From Brachionus manjavacas (taxonomy: Eukaryota > Rotifera > Eurotatoria > Ploima > Brachionidae), in NCBI GenBank assembly GCA_019054805.1, contig JAHQIY010000002.1:930001-994000 (forward strand): a stretch of DNA of 64,000 nt. Direction: 5' to 3'. A program made the translations under genes and the position numbers. Shown piece after piece: positions 47,086 through 60,050 of this stretch. A model generated the notes under the pieces. The model was not told the origin of the DNA and did no database searches. It saw only the letters and a list, made by a program, of their open reading frames with translations. Each line of letters opens with the position of its first letter. Within the stretch, counting starts at the first letter, position 1.

Positions 47086-49451
47086 GAAAACGACGCAACA
47101 TCTGCTGATTGAAGCAAGTTGGTCAATCGAGGTGGTATGAAACACAGCGTGATACCATTTCTTTAGAAAAACCGTCATACAAAAACAAAAACTATTTAGC
47201 AAAATATTTGAACAAAAAATACAAAACGAAAACTCAAAATCTTTTTTCCTAAAAGTACAAAATTAGTTCTGTAAATTATATTATCTATATCTAATTTCAG
47301 CAAATACTCTGCAATGTAAGCAGAGATGACATAAAAAATTTTTTTAGAAAAAAACGCATTAAATTATTAGTAAAACTTTAAATTTCTGCAATATTATCGA
47401 AGTATGGTTTTACTTTTGATACTAATATAATACTTTTGATGCTTATATTTATGATAAGTTTTTACACTATTTTTTATTATTTTTCTATTGTTAACTTTCT
47501 GCGATTGCTCCAATTTTAAACATAGAAAATTAGGGAATATTGTGTCACCACACAATCGAGTCTGATCAACACACATCCATATCATAATGAGTTCACAGCT
47601 TGAAAAACACACAATAAAAAGTCTTGAGTTTTTTATTTGAAATCAAATTTGCAATCGAAGCAAAAGTATTTTCATAACAAATTTATAGCAAAATTAGAAA
47701 TGTTTTTTTTTATTTAAGGCTTTACTCGCATATGGGATGCGTCTCCTTTTAGATTTAAAAGCAAGCCTTTTACCTTTTTTCATTCTTAATGCCAATATAT
47801 GTAAGTAAATCTTCCATTTTAAATAATATTTACAATAACAAAATTGGTAATTCAAGTTCACAAAATATTTACCATTCCAATTATACAATTTAGGCTAAAC
47901 TCTTTGATTTCTCATTGATTTAAAAAAAAAAAAATTTATGCAAGTTTCGATATAGCAGTAGTAACAGATGGGATAGAAATAAATTCGTCCAGATTAATTG
48001 AAAAGTACATTTTTGGATTTAAAATACTGTGTTAAAACTAAAGGTTAACTCTGCAAAAGTCTGCAAAAAAACTCACCTAAAATTGTATCATTTAAATGGT
48101 GTGCAATCTTCAATGTGAATTTTAGTATTGAAAGGCTTACCTTTAGATTTAACAAAGTATCATATATCCAAAAATGTACCTCTGCACTTAATATTTCAAA
48201 TAATAACAATTTATTTAATAATTAAAATTGAATTGAACATTTTGAGAAGCTAAAATTGATCATAAACTTCAAAATGCCCTTCATCTGGTCTTGCGCAGGT
48301 CTTCACTCTAGGTCTCTGCCATATCTTACTATTATTGTCATTGTAAATATTTAATACTTTTCAAATATTCTAGAATTTTTTGTAGATGCTGGAATTAATT
48401 GAAGCATTTACTGAATTTATCAACTGATATAATTTACAGAATTTATTTTGGGCTTTTTTTTAATGTATTTTAAATTCAGCATTCCAGTAAATTTAATTTT
48501 GAATTTTGCCAATTCATAGAGCTCAGATATGACCACTTTATTAGAATAACTTTAATTAAAATTAATAAGGGAACTTGGTAAAATTAATTTTATTCCTCAT
48601 ATTTTCTGACAAAAAATTGAATAAATTTTAATTTTGTTAAACTTACAAAAAAAAGTTTTAAAATTTAATTTTTTTAATATAATATAATTAATTTTAAATA
48701 AAAGAATTGATTTTGTAATTTTACTCAAAAGTCTCCAAGTAAGACCTTTTGATTGATTTCGAATATAAATAATGTTTTTATATCATTAAAAAGAAGCTTA
48801 AAATCGCATGTCATATTTGAGCTTAGGTACCAAGCTACCATATAGCACACAAACCATATTTCAGTTCTATTTAATCATGATTATTTGGGAATTAAAAGCA
48901 AATTTTTATAATGTTTGTTTCGTTTAAATTTATTTATCAACTTTGCCTGCTCTCTTTAATTAAAATAGAGTAAAGCTCAAAATTTAGTATTTAAAAGAAA
49001 ATGTTATTTGAGTCTTTTAAACTCAGAAATTTTTGAAAAAAATTACCTTCAATTTTGATGTAATTTATCAAAGCTGGAATCGACCATTTTAAAATTTGGT
49101 TACTTAAGACAAAGCATTCGAAAGAATCTAATGGATTTGTGAATAATTTATTAATTTAAAGTGTTAAAATAAAATGTCTTGCGTAAATTAAACCATTAAA
49201 AATATTTGATTATTGCAAAATAGTTTAGCAAAAACAAGTTTTTGTTAATTTTTAATAATTGAATTTTTTGTTTATTAGTGACTAGAAACAACAAACGTAA
49301 ACTTTTTTTTTCTATTTATTTTACTAAAAATTCAGGTTTCAGCTTTCTAACCCATTTATGTCTATAAAGATAAATATCTCTAGATGATTAATTCGAGACT
49401 TATCGTTTTAAAGTCAAGTAACCCAAGGTTTAATAAATACTTTAGAGAATA
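47086..49451. other. Long AT-rich intergenic region
   Basis: No supported gene. Short frames at 47394-47612 and 47694-47888 have no homology I recognise. A small GC-richer patch at 48275-48345 (CTTCATCTGGTCTTGCGCAGG) looks like an old repeat. Confidence 0.4.
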
Positions 49452-49465
49452 GTTGCCATGGCAAC
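49452..49465. promoter_or_regulatory. Perfect palindromic X-box (RFX site)
   Basis: GTTGCCATGGCAAC is a full inverted-repeat match to the animal X-box consensus GTHNCC-AT-RGNAAC bound by RFX factors. It lies 367 bp upstream of the ATG of the stathmin-domain gene. In animals X-boxes at this sort of distance mark genes of the motile and sensory cilium programme. Confidence 0.7.
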
Positions 49466-49831
49466 TAGTAACAAACATGTCTTGTGCAACTAAAATGAAT
49501 TTTAGAAAAAAAACTTGGGTTTAAATAAAATTTTAATTTTGATTGAACTTTTTATTTCGAATTTTAAAAGCATTCTTAGTCACCGATCAAACAAAAGCCA
49601 ATTGATTACATGTTAGACAAATATTTAACAAAAACAAAGTCCGTTGCTGTGCTACTTTAAGACTACACTTTTTTTTTGTTAAATCACTTTTTTCTCGAAA
49701 CAATAATTAAAATTTTTCTAACCTGATTATAATATTGTTGTTAATAGTAATACAAATCATCATGAATAATAAAGAGGATCATTTAAAAAGATTTTTTCTT
49801 AAGCGCTCATTTTAGATTTACTCAGTTGAAA

Positions 49832-51300
49832 ATGGGTTGTGGAGCGTCCAAAGATCCAATGATCGCTGTGGCAGATACTCAGAGGCCTCTGCCGAACAAG
49901 AACAAAAATGGATTTAGACAAGTTGAGGTCAAAAATAATTACGACAAATCAAGAATTGCACCTAATCAAGCGAATATAAGTAAAAATGGGTCTTCTTTTT
50001 AGTGAAAAAAAATTATTTCTTTTTTTCTTTTTTTTCAGAGGCACCTTTGGCCTTTGAGATAAAATTTGATGAAAACAATAACACTTTGGCAAAGCGTCCT
50101 CCTCCAGGAAGACTTCGGGTTTGGTCCAAAATTTTTTTCTTCAAATGATTAAACGAAATTATTTAAGTTGGAACCATTAAAACACACTCCAACAACTCGT
50201 GCTGAAATAGAGGAGAAAATGAAAATCGCAGAAATGAAAAGAGAAAAAGTGAATTTTTTATTATTTTAGCAAAATAATTTTTAGTCTTTGTATAGATTCT
50301 TGCTGATAGAGCAAAATCAACCAGTGGAAAGAAGAAAAAAAGCGTCAGCAATCGACGTGAAAACAGTGATAGTGGTTTTGAAGTTGATTCTTTGTCGAGA
50401 AATGTAATTTTTTAAATTTTTTTGGTGATTTTTTTTCTTAAAAAAATAATTAACTCCAAAAATGTCTTTTAAAAAAATTTGCTTTCGTCAAAAGCTAGAA
50501 ATTCTTAGCAATTCCTGTCTTTTAAATTTCGGAAATAAATTCTCTTTCAATAAGAATATAAAATTAATCAATTTTTTCAAAAAAGTCAATTCTTTTACTG
50601 CAATGTTTTTGAAAAATTTATTGAATTTTAATTAATTGATTAAGTTCGATTGCGAATTTAAATAGATCAATTAAAATAGATTATGTAGCTAAAAAATTGT
50701 TAGAAGCGATTTACATTTTTTAGAACTATTGCCTTTATTGACTCAAAAAAATTAAATAAAAAAAATTTAGAAATTGAAAAAAGTGATATTGAATTAACAT
50801 ACATCAAATATCTTTTTTTGGAAGAATTTTTAATTTTTAACCCGCCAAGGCTCTGCCTAAATTATTTTTTTTAAAATGAAAAAATATTGAGTAATTGTTT
50901 TAAAAAAAAAGAAAATTTTATTTCTAGAAAATTATCTTTAATAAAAGATTAGATAAGGAATTAAATTTATTTAATTTTTAAATTAAAATTTAAAAAAATT
51001 TTCGTAATAATTTTATTAAAAAAGGATTCTTTCAACCGCATAAATCAAAGACCTGACTCATACGAAAAAGATAATGAAAAAAGACAAAGATTACTTAATA
51101 GAGTGAGATTGACTTATTTTAGAGAATTTAAAGAAGTTGAATTTTTTTTCTTAATAGAGACGAATTGTTCCGGATTATGACGATGATGATATAGAACATG
51201 ACCGAAATTATAACAGAGAAAGCGGTAATTTAAAAAAATTAAAAAAAATCAAAATAAAAATATTGATTTATTTCCAGATGATTTCGACCGTCGATATTAA
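49832..51300 (+). CDS. N-myristoylated stathmin-domain protein (STMND1-like)
   Basis: Seven small exons (49832-49979, 50039-50118, 50168-50248, 50296-50403, 51025-51102, 51158-51224, 51278-51300) join in consistent phase to 194 residues. The N-terminus M-G-C-G-A-S-K is a strong myristoylation plus palmitoylation signal, as in vertebrate STMND1 (MGCG). Residues 50-105 match the stathmin-like core: A-F-E-I-K-F-D, then A-K-R-P-P-P-G-R-L-R, then the helix E-I-E-E-K-M-K-I-A-E-M-K-R-E-K, which parallels the human P-P-A-R-L-K-K-L and I-E-E-K-M-E-A-A-E segments. A basic Ser/Lys stretch, then an Arg/Asp-rich acidic tail follow. A membrane-tethered tubulin-binding role is expected from the family. The X-box at 49452 suggests RFX control and a ciliary site. 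Exon 4 to 5 spans a 621-nt intron; the others are 47-60 nt. Confidence 0.8.
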
Positions 51301-52692
51301 GAAATCATTTTTTGCCGTAATGCAACTCATTTCTTACATCCACTCAATCAAAAATTGTTATTTTATACAACAAAATATGAGAAACTTTTATATTGTTCCA
51401 ATTTAATTATTAATTCCTCTAAATTGTTTAATTTTTATGGTGAATGCTCAAAAATAAAAATCTGAAAAACAATTATTTTATTCTTTGAGCAATTTACTAA
51501 TTTTAACTGAATGGCAACAATATACAGGAAGCGTCGATTGGTAACTTGAATTTATTTAAAAATCTCTAGACTGGCAAATAATTTTCTAAAAAACGTGATT
51601 TTTTTCTTTAGGTTGTGTATTATTGAAGAGTGATTAACACTTTATTTACTTAGTTGATTTAAAATTCCAAGTTTTCAAAGCTAAATTGCTTTTTCTATTT
51701 GAAATAAATTAAAAAAATATAAAACAAAATTTTAAAGTCAAATTTTATATTTTGCATGATTTTGAATAAAACATAATTTGAATGCGAATTTTTGTAAACT
51801 TTCAAAAATTCTTAATAACTAACACAAATTAAAATTTTTAAAATTAAAAAAAAATTTACTCACAAAAAATCTTGTTAAATTTTTTAATTGTGACCACCAA
51901 TTTTTCTCGTATTTAATGGTCATGGATTTAGCTACTTTTTAAATTATGCAAATAATGCTAGCAAGTTGTGATATCAACAAAAAAAATTTATAAATCTATA
52001 TCAGCTTTTTTAATTAAAATGAATTTCAAAAGTTTTCCAGCTTCTTGATAAAGTTAAGGAACATCTACTCTGTCTCCAGATTAAGTTTTCGATCTTTTTT
52101 TCTTTTAGCCTTTGAGAACTCCATATTTTTGGTTATTATTTAGCCACATTGCCAAAATATTTAGTACATGTCTGTTTTTCAATAAATAACAAAAACTTAA
52201 TTATAAAATTTAATTTTTTTCCTCTGTTCCTTAATCTACCTTGTCCTGTTTTTTACTGAAAAAATGTTTCAAAATTTCAATGAAAAACAAAACAAATATT
52301 TAAATATGTATTTATTTAAATTTTTTAAAATATACAAAACATAATTTTATAGAAAAAATATTTTTCAAGATCTATTTACTATTGGAAATGAAATAAAAGA
52401 TTGTAAAATTTGAAATTATCAATAAGATGGTTATAATGATTAAGAGTTTTTCGCCGGGATTCAAATTGGAATGATTGAGACATTTAAACAAAAGAAGTGT
52501 TCCAAAAATTTTTTATTGAATCAAAATATTTAATTAATAACAAATTATCATATTTTTTTAATTTCCTAATTTTGAAATTTTTAATTGACTATTTCACATG
52601 GATAAAAATGCTATTATCTTACAAATAATTGGAAAACTTACCATTATGGAATTGAAAAAAAATTTACAATTAATTACACTCAAGTTTTTAAA
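51301..52692. other. Intergenic AT-rich DNA
   Basis: Between convergent genes (stathmin-like + and rolling-stone-like -). AATAAAAAT near 51454 could serve the stathmin-like gene as a poly(A) signal. Nothing else supported. Confidence 0.45.
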
Positions 52693-54062
52693 CTAAACAC
52701 CCGAATCATTTGAAAAGCATTTTTTTTTCATTTCGAGATATTTTTCTTTTAAATACAACTTTAGTTGGTAGGCAAAAAAATGGAACGTTTGCATTGCGAA
52801 AGTTAACAGCGTTAGCATTGTAAAAATAACCATAATTTGAACTGGCTTACCGTAATCAATCTGTTTGTAGATAATATTCTTTTTCGGGTCTTGTATCCAA
52901 TATATGAAGGTAATTATTGCATAGCACCATCCATAAGCGCATGTGTAGACAAAGTGCATAATTTTAACTGGATAAGCCAGCAGGATTATGTCAACAATGG
53001 CCACGAGACTGTTGAATCCGTGACGGTGAAGATTGCCAATTTCGGCGATCCAAGTCGGCTCGGTTTCGATATCCATAATGAACACATAAGTAAAATAGCC
53101 TGTAGTAACCACTATGGCTGATATTACAATTATATTGTAGAGAAGCCAGGATATTTTAATCAAAATTAAGAGAACTCCAGGTACATGAGCCTCGATCCAC
53201 AATTTCCAAGCTTCTGAATTGGAGGCTACTGAAGAAGACGGCAATTGACAGTTATGCTGATTATCACAGTAAGTTTTTTTTGTAGTTTTAGAGGTGGACT
53301 TGGTGGGCAATTGTGATCCATTTTTTGTCTCTGTTTCTATGAACGCCTCCGAAAACTCATTTACAATAGTTAACTTAATTTGTTTGCCCACTGGGTTATT
53401 CTGGAATTGGACATTTTCTACTTTTCGGGAGCATGAAAACGGACCGAAAACAAATCGGAAAAGTCTAGATAGAATGGTCTTTTGATCTATTGAATAGAAA
53501 TAGAGGGTTATGAAAGCCGATAGCCACAGGTGAATGAAAAGAATGGTCAGTGACCATGAGGTCATGTAAACTGGCCACGGCTTGACAAAATTTAAGATAT
53601 TAAATTCAGCAACTAAAATTTTAGTTTAATTTACATGCAGTAGAAGCAAATTTATATTTTTTTTTGTTGTTATATAAAAATTTTGAGCTCGAAATTCATA
53701 GTTTCTTACAATTGACTCAACAAACCATATTGTGTAATAGATAGCAATGAAAATTCTGTAGACTACATAGAATAGCGACCCATTCAGGCATGGCCACTTG
53801 AAAATAAAATTAAAAAAAATTCAATTTTTTGTCTTCTTGATTTTTACTCACAATTGAACTGTGAAAATATTCAAGTACCTTTATTAAAAATAAAATAAAA
53901 TAAATTTTAATTAAATTTTTTTTCTACCTCTTCAGGATCCTTTTTCATAAATTGAGAATCTTTTTCAAAATTTAAACTGAGGTTTTCTTTGCGGAATTCA
54001 TTTTTGAATCTATCTCGCAAATTAAAAGACTTGGACTCGGTATCTTTGTCCAAACTTTCCAT
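52693..54062 (-). CDS. Rolling-stone-like multipass membrane protein, copy 1
   Basis: Four exons (54062-53928, 53878-53852, 53796-53635, 53580-52693) give 403 residues. A charged N-terminus (F-R-K-E-N-L-S-L-N-F) leads to W-P-C-L-N-G-S-L-F-Y-V-V-Y-R-I-F and the first membrane helix. A loop follows, then P-W-P-V-Y-M-T-S-W-S-L-T and five or so further helices, including the family's Gly/His-Asn block (N-L-H-R-H-G-F-N-S-L-V-A-I-V-D). This is the plan of rolling stone (Drosophila rost), a six/seven-pass protein implicated in myoblast fusion. An alternative donor (GTAAGA at 53709) would shorten exon 3 by 25 codons. The downstream donor is preferred because the paralogue has the same 162-nt exon. 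It differs from copy 2 by a 40-residue longer cytoplasmic loop and C-terminus. Confidence 0.85.
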
Positions 54063-55186
54063 TTTTTAATCCAACATAAAATCTAAATTAAATTCAGATG
54101 TTTAGTCGAATGTTTTTGGTCCGAAAATCCTATTGCGCCAAATGAAGACTTTCCCGACTTAGATAATGATCTAAAATCATCTTGAAAAGCTCTCTTTATC
54201 AAATATTTAACTATCATAATATCACATTTATAGAAACGTTGTTTTTAAAATTCGAAATTAAAAAACATAATTTTAGTAATAAATTTGAATTAATTTTATA
54301 TAGATGAATGGATGAATTCAAAATAAATAATTTTCAATAAACACAGCTGAAATAGCTTTAATAGAATAATATTTTCAAAATAAATTCAACTATATAAAAG
54401 TTGAAAAAAAAATTTTTCTTCATGAACTTATTTCAAATTAGTTGGTTAATCTAGAAAAAACAAAGATTATAAAAATATTTGCTTTAGCAAAATTACAAAT
54501 AGAATCATTTAAATCATACGAGAGCCGAAAAATAAAAAATAAAAATATGTAATTTTGAAGATTTCGTGAAAATAAACTTCAGATAATTTGCAAACAATAT
54601 TTTTTAGTTTAGACATTTTTAATTAATGGTCTGGCAAAATACAATACCAAGTGTCACTTTTTGTTTTTAAATATAAACTTTGCCTTTGGGTTTATGAACA
54701 CAACTGAAATATAAAAAAGACTAATTGATTACGCCAAATCTGATCATTGGACCTGACTTAAAATAAAAAAATTTTACAATGACATAAAACCCAGGAATAA
54801 TTTTAAATCAATAAAAATTTTAAAAAATCCTAAGTCGATTATTTGTAAAAGATAATCAATCGTTTTTTCGTTCTTAACAAATATTTTAAAAATTTGAAAA
54901 AAAATCAAAATATTGTTTCTCTATAGTTTCTCCAAACAAATAAAAGTTTATTCTATTTAAAAAAAATAAGGGTAGTCTTACAAGAAACAAGTTACATTTA
55001 TTTTTCAAAAAAAAAATTACATATGGTTTAATGAAAAATTTATAAGCATTTTTTCCATGGGCAAAATTTATCTCATTTATCTATTCTCAAAAAATCAATT
55101 ATAAGAAGCCTGTGTTATTAACATTTTTAACTTTTTAATATAATTGAACAAGTGAGGTGTTCACCAGTCTTAAATATGGCACGTAC
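54063..55186. other. Intergenic AT-rich DNA
   Basis: Upstream region of rolling-stone-like copy 1. No recognisable site or coding signal. Confidence 0.5.
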
Positions 55187-55472
55187 TTAACACTAGAAGC
55201 ACCTACGAGTCAAAATGACTCTTTTTCGATTTTTGGCCGCTAAAATCTAAGTCAATTTTTGCTATTTGAGCACAATTTTTTTTTCAGCATAAAAATAAGA
55301 ATAACTTTCTAAATTAACTAAATTCAAATAAAAAAAATATTTCCTTTGTACAAAATCAAGTATATACTACTAGAAGCACCAAAAAGAGTCATTTTGACTT
55401 GTTTTAATAGAATATAATATAATAATATAATAATAATATGATAATATAATAATTTGGTGCTTCTAGTGTTAA
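55187..55472. mobile_element. piggyBac-type MITE with TTAA target sites
   Basis: The 278-bp element runs from CACTAGAAGCACC (55191) to GGTGCTTCTAGTG (ends 55468), perfect 13-bp inverted repeats flanked on both sides by TTAA (55187-55190 and 55469-55472). This is the signature of piggyBac transposition. A second inner copy of the end (ACTAGAAGCACC followed by GAGTCATTTTGACTTG) lies at about 55369. The outer left end has a matching GAGTCAAAATGACTC palindrome. No coding content; (TAATA)n-like low-complexity DNA fills the right third. Confidence 0.85.
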
Positions 55473-56145
55473 TTTACCTTCACGCTTACGACAAGACAAT
55501 TTTTGAGGGGCCTTTTTCAATTTTTAATTTGAATTTTCTAGAAGTCCTCATCAAGAAGACCAAAATATTTCAAAACTTTCCTTTTTTTTAAATTAATGAT
55601 AAATAAATTATTGAAAATCGGAATAAAATTTTAATATTATAACAAAAATAATAATTTAAAAATTAAAAGGTTACCGTCTGCATATTTTAGTTGACCATTA
55701 ATATTTTTAAAATAAGCACTTAACACACATGATCACATAATTAAGAATTTTTTTGTTGTTAAAAATTTCAAATTCAAAGCCACAAAAGGATCAATCAAAC
55801 CAATCTACAAAATTTTAATAGCTTTTTGGTACAGCATTCAATTTTTTTAATGCTCATTTAGAAGCTCTTATCTTAAAATTAAAAAATTTAAAAAATTGTC
55901 AGCTTTTTTTGGCAGGCTTAATTGAAATTTTGTGACAAAAATTTTCGTAATTTTAATTTCAAAACTATTATTAGAAATTTATTCAAGGCTTATTTTAATT
56001 AAAAATACTAAACTATCTTCTGGGGTGTTACTCTTTTTTTTTAACTAAATCCATTTTAAACGCTTATTTTAGATTCAAAAATAAATAAATATTATTAATA
56101 TAATAGAATATTTAGAAAAAATGATTATAAAATATAAAAATTTAT
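55473..56145. other. Intergenic AT-rich DNA
   Basis: Spacer between the MITE and the 3' end of rolling-stone-like copy 2. No supported feature. Confidence 0.5.
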
Positions 56146-57396
56146 TCATTTTTTTATAAAGTATTTGATCTTCAGATATAATTTAAACTGATAGGCAAAA
56201 AAGTGCAAAATTTGCATCACCAAAGTAAGCAATGTTAACATAGTATAAATTCCGAGTATTTGATACGGTTTATTATAATCTATTTGCTCATAAACAATAT
56301 TAGTTTTGGGATCTTGGATCCAATAGATAAAAATAACCAACGCATAGCACCATCCATAGAAACTTGTGTACACAAAGTGCATTATGCGTACTGGATAAGC
56401 CAGCAAAATAACATCAACAATAGCCACCAGACTATTGAAGCCGTGACGGTGCATATTTCCAATTTCTGCGAACCATGTCGGTTCGGCCTCTAGATCCATG
56501 ATAAAAACAAAAGAAAAATATGTAATGGTCACTACTATTGTTGAAATCACTATTAAATTATACAATAGCCAAGATATTTTTAGAAGCATAATGATAGGAT
56601 TAGGTATATGGGCCTGGATCCACAGCTTCCATGCCTCTGAGTTTGATTCTACCAGTGAAGATGGCAGATGACAGTTATCTTGCTGGTCACAGTAGGTTTT
56701 TGCCATCCTTATTTCCCTTTTCCTGATTTGAATGTTTTCCAACTTTTTTCCACATTTTTCAATTCGATGTGAGCAAGTGATACTGCCGAAAATTGTGTGA
56801 AAAATGCGCTTCATCCGCGTATTTTTGTCCAATGTGTAAAAGTAGAGAACTATTAGTGCCGAGGTCCACAAATGTGCGACTAAAATAATCAATGACCATG
56901 AGGTCATATAAACTGGCCAAGGCTAAATAAATAAAATTAATTTTTTTCTAAATAATTTTTTTAACCTACATGAATTAAAAAAATGTTTTGTTTGACTTTA
57001 TTTTTAAAAAATGCCCTACTCGATCTGTATTCATAATTGCGGTATATTGATTCCAGTAACCAAATTGAGTAGTAGATGGCAATAAATATTCGATAGATAA
57101 CATAAAACAAAGATCCATTGAAATATGGCCACTGTTTTTTTTGTATAATAATTAAAATTTCTTGAAAATTTTATTAAATTTACGAATGAAGTATGAAAAT
57201 ATTTGAGAATCTGAAAAGGAATGAATTAAGTGTTTTGAAACATAATTTTGATCTTGACTACCTTTTCGGGGTGGCGGTTGATCGACTGTGAATGGTTTTC
57301 GAAATGAAGACTTAAGTTCTCATGCTGGAATTCTTCCCTAAAAAGATGCCACACGCTTTTGAATTTTGTGCTAGCGCGAGCATGCTTTTTCCACAT
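56146..57396 (-). CDS. Rolling-stone-like multipass membrane protein, copy 2
   Basis: Four exons (57396-57262, 57210-57184, 57131-56970, 56922-56146) give 366 residues. The first three exons are exactly the same length as in copy 1 (135, 27 and 162 nt), and the proteins align along their length (W-P-Y-F-N-G-S-L-F-Y-V-I-Y-R-I-F; P-W-P-V-Y-M-T-S-W-S-L; N-M-H-R-H-G-F-N-S-L-V-A-I-V-D). It is a tandem duplicate in the same orientation about 2 kb away. At the exon 3 site where copy 1 has an in-frame GTAAGA, this copy reads TACCGC, so only the downstream donor (CAT|GTAGGT) can be used. The loop after helix 1 is shorter and the C-terminus ends soon after the last helix (Y-F-I-K-K). Confidence 0.85.
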
Positions 57397-60050
57397 TTTT
57401 CTAAAATTTATAAATCAAGTTTTCAAAGACAAAATTATAATTTAAGCCTAGACGATCACCATCGATACTCGTGAAATTGGCTCACTTGAATTCTTTTTTA
57501 AAGATTTAATTTTATTTAAAAGGCATTTACTTAAACATGGGTAAACTGGCATTTGTTGAAGTAAATAAAAATAAAGTGATTTTTTCAGTTTTATGGAGTT
57601 TAATTGAAAACTTATACGGTCTGCCACGTCAATTTAAAGAAGATCTTTAAATATATTTCGAAGTGATACATTAAAGAATATTTTTCAATTTCTTATTTCT
57701 TGCAAACCAAAGATGCTCTCAAATCTTAATCTCTAAAGATATTAGAAAAAATTTCAGAGGGGGAGGAAACCTCTCGCGAATTCAAACAAAAAACTCAGCA
57801 TAAATTTTTTAAAAAAATTTTTTTGAATAAATTTAAATTTTAATCATTTAGATCTTTTTTTTTTTGATAAAATTCATTTTTTAAATTTATCTATCATAAG
57901 CCAACCTTTAATGATAACACTAACAAAACGAAGATAAATACCAGTATGATAATTTGAGAATTAAACATTTTTTCACATTTTTCAAATTATCATAATTTTT
58001 ATTTAAGGATTAAACCACTTCCTAGATTATTCCTTAAAAGGTTTTAATTAAAGTTTCTTCGTTTTTTTTGATAATTTGAGTTTAGAGCTCAAGGTTTAAT
58101 ATTTTATGAAAATAAAAAGGTTAAATATCTAAATTTTCAGTTGAAAAAATAGCTTTATAGCTAAAAAGTTAAAATTTTAAAAATTATATTTGGTATGTTT
58201 TAAGCTTAAGATATTTTTTGCATAATTAATTTATCAGGAATATCACAATAATTGATTAAATCCTTAAATATTTTTTCTATTTAGATCAAACATTTTCATA
58301 TAATATTTATTACAAAAATTTGAGTTCTGATAAATATACCATATCAACACAAAACGCTCTGTAGGTTTTTTATAACCATTTATTAAAATTTTAAATCTCA
58401 ATATCTTTTGAAAGTACTACAAGCTAACACTGAGTGTTCATTTTGTAAATTTTAAGTGAAGCCTTAAAAAAGTTAGAAAAAATATTCCTATTTTCAATCA
58501 TTTTTAAAAATTATTTTTCAAAAATTTTGATTGTATTTAACTAAGTGTTCTATTTTGAAAATGACTTAATTCATGATTTAAGAATAAATTTTAATGAGTA
58601 TTTTAAAAAGTTCGAATTAAGTTAAGTCGGCTTTACTGTACTAATTTAAGATTTGAATAAATTTTTTTTTACTAAATTTAAAAAGACTAAATTTTACCTA
58701 TTGTATGGTATTATTGTTTTATTTTATTGATTTTTCTAAATTTAGAAATTATCTAAATTCTGTTTTTGTAAACTCGAATTTTGTAAAATTATAAATTTTG
58801 AAAGTTTGTTTTTCATGATATTATTCTTTTAGAACTAGTAAAAATAATAATAAAAAATGCTATGAAAATTTAAACAAGTCAATAAATAAGCTCCCAGCTA
58901 TTAAATTTCTTTAAATAAATTTTTCGTTATTTTAATAATTTTTTTTACTGTTAATGTGATGAAAACTTTTTATTAAATTCATTATGGTACCAACTGAGGC
59001 TATTTATTTAATAAAAAAATAAAAATGAAAAGTTAAACCAAGTTTTTCGCAGAAAAAACTTTAAATGTATTTAATAATTGTCTTAGAATAAAAATTCTTG
59101 TAAGACATCGGTATTTTGAGTTGCATCTGACTGGTCACGATTTAAAAATCAAATTCCATTTTCAGATTACAAAATTTATTCTCATTAAAGCTAGAAATCC
59201 AAAATTGATAAAATATTTGCAGTAAAGATGAATTACTCTTAAAAAAATTAAATTTTTAATTTCTTATATTTTTTAATTTTTTAAATTGAAATTATTTTTG
59301 TTGCTTAAAATTAAAAATTATGCGATCAACAATTCTGACAAAAGAAACAAAATTTGAAACACACACATCTATTTATTATTACAGGTTTTATTAAAAAGTT
59401 AAAACTTAATGCCTCTTCCAAATTTAATATTTCTGCTCCATTTAAAAAATAAATAAAAATGATTGCGAAATTCGCATTCCTCATTCTGAAAAATACTTAA
59501 CAAGATGGTAAAAAAAATATTGTCTTTTAAGTGAAAAATAATAAGAATTTTCAATAAATGTGATGTTATGAGATGTCAATTCAACTTGGTACCATCTTGG
59601 TCGAGGATACCTAGTAAAATGCTTTGAAAGCAATCAATTAATGGATCGTTTAATCGGTTAGTTTTTTAACTTTTCATATTGAAAAGATGGGAAATGGAAA
59701 AATTTACCTACTTTTCTTTTAATCTTTTCCTTAATCTTTGAAAAAAAAATTAATTTTTTTCTTTTTGAATTAATTAATTATTTCTAGTATCTTAAAAGTA
59801 AATTAAAAAATAAAACAAGTTGCTTTTTTTTGGGATTAGAAAATTAATTTAAGTATCACATAAAATACATGTCTTTAATTAATTATTTATATTTTTATTT
59901 TTATAGATTTTTAAAAAATTTATTCAACTTTAGAAAAAATTGAAATCAATCGAAATAGTAGAATCCCTGGAGATTCCTTAGTTGAAAAAAAAACCAACTA
60001 TTAATTAATTTGTTTAAAAAAATAAATAAAAATTTATTAAAAAAATAATT
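57397..60050. other. Long AT-rich intergenic region
   Basis: More than 2.6 kb of A/T-rich DNA with no open frame, repeat end or motif I can support. The distal part should include the 3' UTR of the kinase gene (stop at 60051). Confidence 0.45.

Noticed and set aside
47394-47888. Two short minus-strand frames as genes
   Set aside because: No recognisable domain, no clear splice sites, and composition like surrounding DNA.
53635-53709. Treating this as intron of rolling-stone-like copy 1
   Set aside because: The stretch is in frame and homologous to copy 2's coding exon, and a phase-0 donor at 53634 leaves a 54-nt intron like its neighbours.
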